Shown: positions 41,980-49,800 of the stretch, one piece after another
How the letters are laid out: every line of letters starts with the position of its first letter
Numbering within the stretch: position 1 is the stretch's first letter
NCBI GenBank assembly: GCA_900553895.1
Contig: USFB01000005.1
Location: forward strand, 29,575 to 93,574
Source of the DNA: an uncultured bacterium
Lineage (GTDB): Bacteria > Cyanobacteriota > Vampirovibrionia > Gastranaerophilales > Gastranaerophilaceae
Reading direction: 5' to 3'
DNA length: 64,000 nucleotides
Program-made: the position numbers and the translations under genes
Notes under the pieces: generated by a model
Databases searched by the model: none
Told to the model about the DNA's origin: nothing
Seen by the model: the letters and a program-made list of their open reading frames with translations, nothing else

Positions 41980-42281
41980 TATCTTGCTTCTTCTTCCTGC
42001 AATAAATTTATTAAATCCAAAGCAACTTCTTTTTGTAATTCATCAGGAAGAGATTTTAGGTATTCAAAAGACTCTGCAATTTTCTGATCAGTATCATACC
42101 AACGTCTAAGAACGTACGTAAAAGCATCGGTTAATATATTATCCGCCAAATCAATTCCATTATCTTTTGATTTTTTCACAATTAAATCTGCGCATTTATA
42201 CTGCGTCATGATATTCGCATTACGCATAAGACTAACTGCTAAGCTAACTGTAGGATCTACATCATACCAACGTTTATACAT
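41979..42281 (-). CDS. Small helical protein with duplicated RWYD motif
   Basis: 100 residues, all-helical, with KRWYDVDPTVSLAVSL near the start and RRWYDTDQKIAESFEYL near residue 59, so it looks like an internal duplication. No known family recognised. Translationally coupled to the downstream antiporter gene. Confidence 0.65.
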   Translation of the reverse strand: MYKRWYDVDPTVSLAVSLMRNANIMTQYKCADLIVKKSKDNGIDLADNILTDAFTYVLRRWYDTDQKIAESFEYLKSLPDELQKEVALDLINLLQEEEAR

Positions 42282-42317
42282 ACAAACACCTTTTTCTTTT
42301 ATCGTATAGTTTTTAGA

Positions 42318-42605
42318 CTATTTTGTCAATTCTGAAATAATATTTTGTTTCTTTTCTTCATCTTTAATTGAAAATAAAAGAGTTTTTTCTTTTGAAGTAT
42401 CACCTTTAACAATTTCTATACTTGTTTTAGGAACTTTAAATCTCTTCGATAAAAATTCAACAAGAGCTTTATTTGCTTTATTTTCAATCGGTTGAGCCGT
42501 AACCTTTACCTTGATAAACTCATCTTCAATTATCAAATCATTTTTAGATGAATTAGGAACAATTTTAATCCTAATTAACAAGCCATCAGAAGTTTCTTTT
42601 ATCAT
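42318..42605 (-). CDS. DUF167/YggU-family protein
   Basis: 95 residues with the YggU pattern: RIKIVPNSSKNDL, VKVTAQPIENKANKALVEFLS and VEIVKGDTSKEK-like end. Small alpha/beta protein of unknown function, widespread in bacteria. Overlaps the methyltransferase gene by 4 bp. Confidence 0.88.
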   Translation of the reverse strand: MIKETSDGLLIRIKIVPNSSKNDLIIEDEFIKVKVTAQPIENKANKALVEFLSKRFKVPKTSIEIVKGDTSKEKTLLFSIKDEEKKQNIISELTK

Positions 42606-43480
42606 ACTTTTTGGAATACCATCACATATTCATGTTTAAAAATATAGAAACCACCGGCTAAAGCTCTGTATCTCCAAAGATTTGCGGTTTTTCCTTTGGC
42701 TCTTTCGTTGCCTTGCATATCTTTAATAATAATAGCTTTAGTTATGAAACCTAACTTGTTCATTCTTGCCATACATTCAAAACCAAGAGGGATGTGTTGA
42801 GAATTTGCGTACTTATCACCGATAATCAAGCACGCAAAACGTCCTTTTTCTAATAGATCATAACCGTTTTTTGCAACTTTCTCAAACAAATCATAAAATT
42901 CTTCTGTTGTTGCACAGTTAGACAAGTCTTCTTTTTTATCAGAAAATTTAATAATATCATCATAAGGCGGATGAAGCATCAATAATTGTGCTTGTTTTCT
43001 TCCCATGATATCAAGTCTTGCTTGAACTTTTTCTTTAGCTAATTCGCTTGTTGAATCTGCGCAAATAATATTAACATCCGTTACCAATTGTTTTGGGGTG
43101 AATTTTTCTGAAACTTTTTCTGCTAATTCGTCTTTAAGTTCAACGCCGATACAACGTCTATTCATATTTATAGCTTCAATGCCGGATGTTCCAGAACCGA
43201 AAAACAAATCAAGAACAATATCGTTTTTCTTTGTATAACGTTCATAAATCTGTTGAGCAATTTGCGGAATGTAGTTACCATGATATTCGTTTGAATGTCC
43301 GCCTTCTTTTAGTCGGGTCGGAAATTCCCACAAAGTATCAGTTTTAACATGGTCGTATTCACGCCATTTTTTAAGGTTTATATCACTGTAAGCAGTGGTT
43401 TTAACCGCGTTATCTTCAACGACCTTTAATGCTGCTGAACTTTTTGCAACTTTTTTCTCTTTTAAATTCGATTTAGCCAT
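42602..43480 (-). CDS. DNA methyltransferase (N6-adenine/N4-cytosine type)
   Basis: 292 residues from the ATG preceded by GGGGAGAG; an in-frame ATG 12 bp earlier has no ribosome site. Motif I VLDLFFGSGTSGIEAI and motif IV LMLHPPYDDI are present, with motif I before IV. The catalytic tetrapeptide is HPPY instead of DPPY/SPPY/NPPY. No restriction gene lies nearby, so it looks solitary. The target sequence is unknown; an RNA substrate cannot be excluded. Confidence 0.75.
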   Translation of the reverse strand: MAKSNLKEKKVAKSSAALKVVEDNAVKTTAYSDINLKKWREYDHVKTDTLWEFPTRLKEGGHSNEYHGNYIPQIAQQIYERYTKKNDIVLDLFFGSGTSGIEAINMNRRCIGVELKDELAEKVSEKFTPKQLVTDVNIICADSTSELAKEKVQARLDIMGRKQAQLLMLHPPYDDIIKFSDKKEDLSNCATTEEFYDLFEKVAKNGYDLLEKGRFACLIIGDKYANSQHIPLGFECMARMNKLGFITKAIIIKDMQGNERAKGKTANLWRYRALAGGFYIFKHEYVMVFQKV

Positions 43481-43638
43481 ATCTCTCCCCATTCAATACA
43501 TATAGTTTAAAGTATTGTGTTAGATTTGTAATCAAATAAATAGAGGATATTATTAAAAGCTATTTTTTTGCTACCATCTTGGATAGTTGAATGTAAAATT
43601 TTTTAGTGATAAGTTCTAAGCTATAGAGGAGTTTTGTT

Positions 43639-44595
43639 ATGAAAAAAATACTTTTTATTATTGATAAAATTGAACTTAAATATTTTGAATTTAACAATTT
43701 AGTTACAAATTTTTGGATGATTAAAGAATTTCTGGAAAGAGGGAATCAAGTATTCATAACAACAATTTCAAATCTTTCTTTGAAACAAGACGTTGCATAT
43801 ACAAAATGTTTTGAAACATTCACTGATAAAAATAACATTTTTTATAAAGATATAAAAATTGAAAAAGAAATTAACGATTTTGATTTAGTAATGTTCAGAC
43901 CTGATCCGCCGGTTGATATTGATTATATAAACGCCACTTATATTTTTGATTTCGTAACAAAACCAAGAGTTATAAATTCTCCTCAAGCTATCAGAGATTT
44001 TAACGAAAAGCTTCACAGTGTTTATTTTAAAGAACTGATGACTGACAATATTGTTACGGCTTCGCTTGAAGAAATAGAAGAGTTTTTGGCTAAATATAAG
44101 CAAATAGTATTAAAGCCATTAAACCGTTGTTTTGGCTCAGGCGTTATGTATCTTTATGACGGCGATCCTAATACAAGAACAATTATAAACACAATGACAA
44201 ACAATGAAACCACGCTTGTTATGGTGCAAGAATTTATACCTGCTGTAAAACAAGGCGACAAAAGAGTTTTAACTCTTGGTAACAAGGTTTTAAAATACTG
44301 TATAAAAAAATTACCGACTAACGATGATTTTAAATTCAATACGCATAATGATAACTTTATCACTTCTGCGGAGTTGACAGATGTTGAATTTGAACACTTT
44401 ACAAAAGTTGCCGAAAAGCTTAATGCGATGGGGATACAAATGGCCGGTTTAGATGTTATCGACGGTCGAATAATTGAAGTAAACGTAACGAGTCCATGTT
44501 ATTTTATCAAAGAAATTAACGGATTGTATAAAACGAATTTGGAACACGAAATCTGCGATTTCATATTGCAGGAAATACCAGCGGTTGTCGGATAA
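43639..44595 (+). CDS. gshB: Glutathione synthetase, ATP-grasp
   Basis: 318 residues, the size of bacterial GshB. N-terminal domain ends RVINSPQAIRDFNEKL; ATP-grasp segments IVLKPLNRCFGSGV, MVQEFIPAVKQGDKRV; and the C-terminal IIEVNVTSPCYFIKEIN, equivalent to the INVTSPT of E. coli GshB. It joins gamma-glutamylcysteine and glycine with ATP. GshA is not in the window, and a related ATP-grasp ligase is possible. A GAGGAG site precedes it. Confidence 0.82.
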   Translation: MKKILFIIDKIELKYFEFNNLVTNFWMIKEFLERGNQVFITTISNLSLKQDVAYTKCFETFTDKNNIFYKDIKIEKEINDFDLVMFRPDPPVDIDYINATYIFDFVTKPRVINSPQAIRDFNEKLHSVYFKELMTDNIVTASLEEIEEFLAKYKQIVLKPLNRCFGSGVMYLYDGDPNTRTIINTMTNNETTLVMVQEFIPAVKQGDKRVLTLGNKVLKYCIKKLPTNDDFKFNTHNDNFITSAELTDVEFEHFTKVAEKLNAMGIQMAGLDVIDGRIIEVNVTSPCYFIKEINGLYKTNLEHEICDFILQEIPAVVG

Positions 44596-44609
44596 TTATT
44601 ATTTTTTGC

Positions 44610-44704
44610 CACCCTCATCAGGGCTCCGCCCAGCATCTCCCCTCAAGGGCGAAGCTATCATTTACGTTAATTTAGCGCTTTCAATTGTTTCTCCCTCAAG
44701 AAGA
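44610..44704. repeat. REP-like repeat between gshB and the folate gene
   Basis: CACCCTCATCAGGGCTCCGCCCAGC followed by CTCCCCTCAAGGGCGAAGC and CTCCCTCAAG. The same blocks occur at 19.3 kb and 40.3 kb. It fills the convergent junction. Confidence 0.7.
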
Positions 44705-44714
44705 CGAAACAGAT

Positions 44715-45221
44715 TTAGCACGAAACTATTTTATCAACAGCGATATCAAATTCATCAGGACAAACAGATTCTATAATCAATTCTTTTGGCAAACAAACAA
44801 TTGTTTTGCCTTTGTAATCTGTTAAAAATCTGTCATAAAAACCGCCACCGTAACCTAGTCTGAAGTTGTTTTTGTCACAACAAAGTGCCGGCACAATGAC
44901 TAAATCGATTTTGTTTTTTTCTATCGGTTTGGTATTCGGTTCAAGAGTCTTAAAACAGGATTCACAAAGTAAATCGCCATTTTTATACTCACAGCACAAA
45001 AGATTTTGACCATCTATTTTAGGCAAGTAAAACGTTTTGGCGTTATCATCTAAAAGTTCAAGCAAATTTACTTCATTTTTTATCGGATAAAAAATCATGA
45101 TATTATGTGCTTTTTGATATTCAACAGTTTCTATAAGTTTTTGAACCAAAGCATGACTTGTATCTTCTCTAAGTTTGCCGAAACCTTTAGCCCATTTTCT
45201 TAATATTTTTTTATTATCCAT
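44715..45221 (-). CDS. 5-formyltetrahydrofolate cyclo-ligase
   Basis: 168 residues, slightly short for the family (~180-200). C-terminal RLGYGGGFYDRF signature with the ATP-binding residues, preceded by DLVIVPALCCD. It converts 5-formyl-THF to 5,10-methenyl-THF with ATP. Cys-rich in the middle (LLCCEYKNGDLLCESC), which is uncommon. Confidence 0.88.
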   Translation of the reverse strand: MDNKKILRKWAKGFGKLREDTSHALVQKLIETVEYQKAHNIMIFYPIKNEVNLLELLDDNAKTFYLPKIDGQNLLCCEYKNGDLLCESCFKTLEPNTKPIEKNKIDLVIVPALCCDKNNFRLGYGGGFYDRFLTDYKGKTIVCLPKELIIESVCPDEFDIAVDKIVSC

Positions 45222-45239
45222 ACTAAATTTTTATCACAA

Positions 45240-45265
45240 TAAAAAAAAGCTCGCAAATGCGAGCT
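45240..45265 (-). terminator. Terminator after the 273-residue protein gene
   Basis: AGCTCGCA/TGCGAGCT stem with a 2-nt loop, followed on the minus strand by eight T residues. Confidence 0.8.
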
Positions 45266-45305
45266 AAAAGTTTTGTAAGATGTAAGATGGGGTTAAAAAT
45301 TTTTA

Positions 45306-46127
45306 TTAATCACTAAAACTTTTCCAACGTTCTATAGAAGGTTTTAGGTACTTATTATATGCACTGATTGTTTTTTCACTGTCTACGGATTTAAAAGCTT
45401 CTTCCAAAGCTAATGCAGTTTCTTTGCTTGGATGTTTTAAGAATTTTTCTCGAGCTTTATTAAAATCAGATAAATCAGTTACTTCTTGTTTAACATCATA
45501 TTTAGGTTCTATCTTTTCAGAATCATCAAGTGATTTTAAATTTTGAAGTTGAATATTGATATTTTTAGCTGTATCAGCATTTACAGACATTTCTTGAAAA
45601 ATTTTAACTTCTTTTGTATATGCTTTTTCAGCGGCTTTTTTAGCTTGCTCTTTGTCTTTTTCTAAAGCTTTTATTTGTTTATCAATCTGATTATTCTTAG
45701 AAATTTGTTCTTCTGTTAAGTTTGCTCCTGAAACTTTTTGTCCTCTTATATTTTCAATTTTTATAGAATATTCATCTGTACTATTATAAAAAGCTTCTTT
45801 TGTTTTTTGAGAATTAGAAACTTTTGTATTTTGAGTTGTTAAAGCGTTATCGATAGAATTAACATTATCTACTCCAACTGCTTTTAAAGCTTTATCAAGT
45901 TGCTTTTCAAGAGTTTTCTTTTGTTCATCAACAGAAAGATGTTTGCTGTCAGCACCGCCTTTACCGTCGGTTGCAGAAGACAAAATATTAAAACCAAAAC
46001 CCATTATAGAGTTTATAACATATTGAGCATTCTGAACTTTTTGAGCAGAACGAGTTGAAACAGGTGTATATTGTGCTCCTTTGGATCTCAAACTATCGTT
46101 ATTATTAATGTCTGTAAAATAGCCCAT
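45306..46127 (-). CDS. Coiled-coil protein with two-box promoter, unknown function
   Basis: 273 residues, no signal peptide. Starts MGYFTDINNNDSLRSKG; mostly Lys/Glu/Gln-rich helices with a long coiled coil (about 130-190); ends ERWKSFSD, similar to the end of MGxAASQ protein 3 (KTFKTFSD). Its upstream region shares two boxes with the 148-residue protein gene. It may belong to the same set of exported or structural proteins, but this is inferred from promoter and C-terminus only. Confidence 0.6.
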   Translation of the reverse strand: MGYFTDINNNDSLRSKGAQYTPVSTRSAQKVQNAQYVINSIMGFGFNILSSATDGKGGADSKHLSVDEQKKTLEKQLDKALKAVGVDNVNSIDNALTTQNTKVSNSQKTKEAFYNSTDEYSIKIENIRGQKVSGANLTEEQISKNNQIDKQIKALEKDKEQAKKAAEKAYTKEVKIFQEMSVNADTAKNINIQLQNLKSLDDSEKIEPKYDVKQEVTDLSDFNKAREKFLKHPSKETALALEEAFKSVDSEKTISAYNKYLKPSIERWKSFSD

Positions 46128-46148
46128 CTTATACTCTCATTAATTACG

Positions 46149-46216
46149 TCTTACATATATATAAAGTAAATAAAGAGAGCCCGATTTCACAAAATCTTCT
46201 TGCTGTTACAAAACTT
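46149..46216 (-). promoter_or_regulatory. Two-box promoter region of the 273-residue protein gene
   Basis: On the minus strand box 1 AAGTTTTGTAACA (46204-46216), 35 bp, box 2 TACTTTATATATATGTAAGA (46149-46168), then 21 bp to the ATG. The same layout precedes the 148-residue gene at 39.7 kb. Box 1 overlaps a TAAAGTTT resembling a sigma-28 -35 box, but no matching -10 follows. Confidence 0.6.
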
Positions 46217-46258
46217 TACATTTCTTGCATTTTTTGAAACAAGAATTAATATAATAAC

Positions 46259-47899
46259 TTATAAATACAAAGGCACAACAGGATTTGGCAAAATATTTTG
46301 TCTAAATTGTGGAACAACAAAGGTAATAGTGTTCACCAAGTCGCCATCAGTTGATGCGTAAATTTTACCATTATGAACATCTATAATTTTTTTACATAAA
46401 TACAAGCTAATGCCATGACCAACAGTGGAAAATTTAGGATGCTTTTCAGAAATTCTTTCAAACAAATTAAGACATTCCTTATTAGAAAGGCTTATTCCGC
46501 GACTTGTTACAGAAAATTTCAAGTTATTATTTTCATTTTCTACACAAACAACTATTTTTTCACCTCTGGAAGAATAAACTATTGCATTATTCAAAAGATT
46601 AATAACAACTTTTTTGATTTCTTCTCTATCCGCTTCTAAAAAAGTATTGTCGTTTGTAGATTTATAAACAAATTGTATTTCCTTTTCTTTTGCCTCTTTT
46701 GATGCTTTTTCAAAGCTTTCAACCACAACTTGTGACAAATCGAATTTTTCATAATAAAGAGGGTTTTGTTTAGTTTCAAATCTATAAGTATTCAAAACCA
46801 TAGAAATCATAGTTAGTATATAGTTGCATGATTCTGTAATATTAGAAATCAATTCTTTTTGTTCACTATTAATCGGTCCCATAGCCCCTTTTTCAATAAG
46901 CTGTAAGCCTCTAAGTTGTGCCAATGTTGGGATTTTTAAATCATGAATCAAGGTTTCTATAAAATATTCTTTTTGGCGTTCTATTTCTTTTTCAGCTTCA
47001 AGATTTTCATACATGACTACCAAATATTCCACATTTCCATCATCATCTAAAATAGGAGCTTTGCACACCCTGCCCCAAAAAGTTTTGTTTGGAAATGCAA
47101 TTAATCTTTCTGTAATCATAGGTTTTTTAGTCCTATAAATTTCAGCCTCTTCTTTCCTTACAAAGTCAAGATATTCCTGTTGGAATATATCAGACAATAC
47201 AAGTTGGCGCATTTTTTCATCTTTTTGAAGTTGTAAGATTTTTTCAAAAGAAGTACTACCTACAATAAACTTATCGTTTTTATCCTTCATAAAGGCACCA
47301 ATTGGAACATTTTCTAAAATACATTTTAGTTGTTTTTCTTTTTCTTGAACTTTTTTTGATGCCAAATATTCAGTTGTCACATTTCTTGCAACAAGCAATG
47401 TTCCATTCACATTTTCTTTATCATCCAAAGTCGGAGAAATTAATATATTATAATAGTTTGCTTTTCCTTCAAAAACTGTTGCAAAAAATTTAACAGACTG
47501 TTTTGTCCTTAAAACCTCTTGAAGTTTTTCTATCATCAACGCGCAAACTTTTGCATTTTCAGGAGTATCTTTGAATAAAAACTCTAAGTCTTTACCTAAA
47601 ATTTCTTCTTTTGTTTTGTGATGAGTTTTGCATAAAATTTCATTACAAGCAATAACCTTTAAATCTTTATTTTGATAAACTACTATATCTGGAGAAGAGT
47701 TAAGCAATGCTTCAAAAAAATGCACCTTGCTTTTTAGTTCTTTTTTCAAAAATATATTCAATTTAACATGCTTAATTACGTATATAGAAACGGTTACAAT
47801 CACACTTAAAAGTGCAACCAACTGATCTGTTGTTTGACACAAAACAACCAATGAAAAAACAAATATGCAAAGTATTACCAAATCCTTAACAACACCCAT
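46259..47899 (-). CDS. PAS-domain sensor histidine kinase
   Basis: 546 residues. One or two N-terminal membrane helices (about 5-47), two to three PAS domains (about 65-310; LLNSSPDIVVYQNKD, LENVPIGAFMKDKND, WGRVCKAPILDDDGN), a DHp helix with the phospho-acceptor His in LIHDLKIPTL, and an HATPase domain with N box VINLLNNAIVYS and G2 GHGISLYLCKK. No response regulator is adjacent, so it is an orphan kinase here. Signals are unknown. Confidence 0.88.
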   Translation of the reverse strand: MGVVKDLVILCIFVFSLVVLCQTTDQLVALLSVIVTVSIYVIKHVKLNIFLKKELKSKVHFFEALLNSSPDIVVYQNKDLKVIACNEILCKTHHKTKEEILGKDLEFLFKDTPENAKVCALMIEKLQEVLRTKQSVKFFATVFEGKANYYNILISPTLDDKENVNGTLLVARNVTTEYLASKKVQEKEKQLKCILENVPIGAFMKDKNDKFIVGSTSFEKILQLQKDEKMRQLVLSDIFQQEYLDFVRKEEAEIYRTKKPMITERLIAFPNKTFWGRVCKAPILDDDGNVEYLVVMYENLEAEKEIERQKEYFIETLIHDLKIPTLAQLRGLQLIEKGAMGPINSEQKELISNITESCNYILTMISMVLNTYRFETKQNPLYYEKFDLSQVVVESFEKASKEAKEKEIQFVYKSTNDNTFLEADREEIKKVVINLLNNAIVYSSRGEKIVVCVENENNNLKFSVTSRGISLSNKECLNLFERISEKHPKFSTVGHGISLYLCKKIIDVHNGKIYASTDGDLVNTITFVVPQFRQNILPNPVVPLYL

Positions 47900-48019
47900 A
47901 TACGTTGGACTTCTTTCTTTCCTTCTTTCTTTATTTATTTAACGTACATAGTATATTACCCTAAGCTAATCGATTGATAAATTGCCTAGTTGGGTATATT
48001 TTTTTGACAATTTAAATCA

Positions 48020-49132
48020 TTATACTAAATTGATTAGTGCTTTTGATAATTTTACGTTATGAACTCTTAAATAATCCACACCTTTTTTCACTAATGGATA
48101 TGAAATAGAGGCAGAAAGTGCATCTTTCAGTTCATTATCTTTAGTTTCGACACCAAGCAAACTTTTTCTTGAAACACCTACCATAATCGGTAAATTAAGT
48201 CCGAAAAGTTCTTCAATTTTATCTAAAATAATAAAATTATCTTTCCTTGTTTTCCCAAATCCAATGCCCGGATCTATAATTATATTATCTATGCCATTAT
48301 CTTTTGCTAATTCGGCTTTATCTTTTAAACTAAAAAACAAAGTTTCCATGATGTTTTTATATTCTTTGTAATCTTCAGCACGTTCGGTAGAATGTTGGAG
48401 GATAACACCGGCTTTGTACTTAGATATAATTTCAGGCATTTTTTTATCAAAATCGAAACCGGATACATCATTAATGATTTTGACCCCATGGTTCAAAACA
48501 AAATCTGCAACTTCTGCACATCTTGTATCTACACTTATTCTATTTGTAAGATTTTCTTTTTCTGCAAATTCAATAATAGATGTAAGCCTTTCTATTTGTT
48601 CTTTTGCACTAACGGCTTGTGCTCCTGGTCTGGCACTTTCTGCGCCAATGTCGATTAAATCTGCACCATCTTCCAGTAGCTGTATAAAATGTTGTTCTGC
48701 AGAATTTTTATCGAAGAATTTACCTCCATCAGAAAACGAATCCGGCGTAACATTCAAAATGCCGACAAGCTTAGTTCTTCTAATTTGCGGTTTTAAAATT
48801 TCTAATATATTTTTGCCAAGAATAGCAAGGCGAAAAGGTTGTGACATAAGTTTTTGAGCAATTTTATTTAACTGAGAATAACTACCACATAAAATTACAT
48901 CAGACTTTGCTATATTCCCTGTTATTACGTTTCTATTCACAGCACAATCTGCACCAAAGATTAGCGCAGTTTGTTTAAGAATATTTGCTTGAGCAACAGA
49001 AAGCCCATAAACCTTTATATTTTTGTATCTGAACTTGTTTTCTGCCTGCAACAAATAACTGGAATCAAAACCGATTTGTTCCAATTCGTTTTCTATATTT
49101 GAAACTTCTTTTAAAATAAAATCACTCATCAA
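48020..49132 (-). CDS. folP: Dihydropteroate synthase with N-terminal extension
   Basis: 370 residues, ~100 longer than a minimal DHPS. The TIM-barrel part begins at about residue 118 with KLVGILNVTPDSFSDGG, then GADLIDIGAESARPGA, ISVDTRCAEV, IINDVSGF, IIIDPGIGFGKT and GVSRKSLLG. It joins p-aminobenzoate to the pterin in folate synthesis. The ~110-residue extension (with KVYGLSVAQANILKQ) resembles that in the 'large' DHPS of some anaerobes, with no assigned role. Cyclo-ligase, another folate gene, lies 3 kb away. Confidence 0.9.
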   Translation of the reverse strand: MMSDFILKEVSNIENELEQIGFDSSYLLQAENKFRYKNIKVYGLSVAQANILKQTALIFGADCAVNRNVITGNIAKSDVILCGSYSQLNKIAQKLMSQPFRLAILGKNILEILKPQIRRTKLVGILNVTPDSFSDGGKFFDKNSAEQHFIQLLEDGADLIDIGAESARPGAQAVSAKEQIERLTSIIEFAEKENLTNRISVDTRCAEVADFVLNHGVKIINDVSGFDFDKKMPEIISKYKAGVILQHSTERAEDYKEYKNIMETLFFSLKDKAELAKDNGIDNIIIDPGIGFGKTRKDNFIILDKIEELFGLNLPIMVGVSRKSLLGVETKDNELKDALSASISYPLVKKGVDYLRVHNVKLSKALINLV

Positions 49133-49153
49133 AAAAATTTTAGCATAAAAAGA

Positions 49154-49354
49154 TTAAACATCTATGAGTTGAAGGGTAATAGCTTTCACAACGGCTTGCA
49201 CTCTATTGTGCGCATTTAATTTTTTATAGATAGATTCCAAATGAGCTTTAGTAGTTGCTGTTGATATATTCAATTTTTCTGCAATTTCTTTATTTATTAG
49301 ACCTTGCGCAACGAGTTCTAAAATACATAGCTCTTGTTTTGTCAATTCTACCAT
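49154..49354 (-). CDS. Stand-alone LuxR/GerE-type helix-turn-helix regulator
   Basis: 66 residues consisting only of the LuxR HTH: LTKQELCILELVAQGLINKEIAEKLNISTATTKAHLESIYKKL. AAGGGAAG precedes the ATG and no receiver frame continues upstream, so it is a single-domain protein like GerE rather than a truncated response regulator. Target genes unknown. Confidence 0.85.
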   Translation of the reverse strand: MVELTKQELCILELVAQGLINKEIAEKLNISTATTKAHLESIYKKLNAHNRVQAVVKAITLQLIDV

Positions 49355-49560
49355 TTATAAAACTTCCCTTTTTAGCCACTGCTTCCTTATCCAATTTTCT
49401 TATAAAGTGTATGCTAGTGTCTATCCGCCGTTTGGCTATTTTTTGTTTTCGTTTGTAGAATTTGCAAAAAATCAAGTTATTTATGCTTTAAACAGGCATG
49501 ATTATAGAAAATGTTAAAGCCATAAAAATTACACACTTAACTTTATCTACTTTCTAAATC

Positions 49561-49589
49561 TTGAAATTATAAATTTGATATGTAATAAT
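49561..49589 (+). promoter_or_regulatory. Promoter of the candidate 6S RNA
   Basis: TTGAAA (49561-49566), 17 bp, AATAAT (49584-49589), placing the start at about 49596, the first base of the closing stem. Confidence 0.5.
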
Positions 49590-49595
49590 ATTATT

Positions 49596-49777
49596 ACTCT
49601 ATATAAGTGTTTATTTTGTTCCTACATTTTTATAAATAGGGAGAGTAAGCTCTTTAATTATTGAAGTATACCCGCCGATACAAAATCGCCAGCAGGAAAC
49701 GGATTAATTTAGGCACTCACCCACCTGCGAGACATTGCAGGTAACAAAATCGCATTTATATAGAGTTTTTATTTTTT
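49596..49777 (+). ncRNA. ssrS: Structured ~180-nt RNA, probable 6S RNA
   Basis: The two ends pair over 14 bp (49596-49609 with 49753-49766; ACTCTATATAAGTG against CATTTATATAGAGT, one G-U) and again over 8 bp (ATTTTGTT with AACAAAAT). Inside, the 3' side holds a small hairpin ACCTGC/GCAGGT, next to what would be the open central bubble, and a distal stem follows. A T-rich run (TTTTATTTTTT) ends it. Length, closing stem, open centre with a 3'-side hairpin and a matching promoter are the 6S RNA plan; primary-sequence similarity to known 6S RNAs was not established. It fills a ~445-bp gap with no gene. Confidence 0.5.
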
Positions 49778-49800
49778 GGGTGGCGAGAACCTAATCTACA

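Noticed and set aside
46185..46216. Sigma-28 promoter before the 273-residue protein gene
   Set aside because: TAAAGTTT is present, but 11 bp later the sequence is GAAGATTT, which lacks GCCG; the shared two-box layout explains the conservation better.
49290..49475. Upstream receiver domain for the LuxR-type HTH
   Set aside because: The short frame in this region is in a different phase, basic, and has no receiver-domain motif; the HTH gene has its own ribosome site and stands alone.
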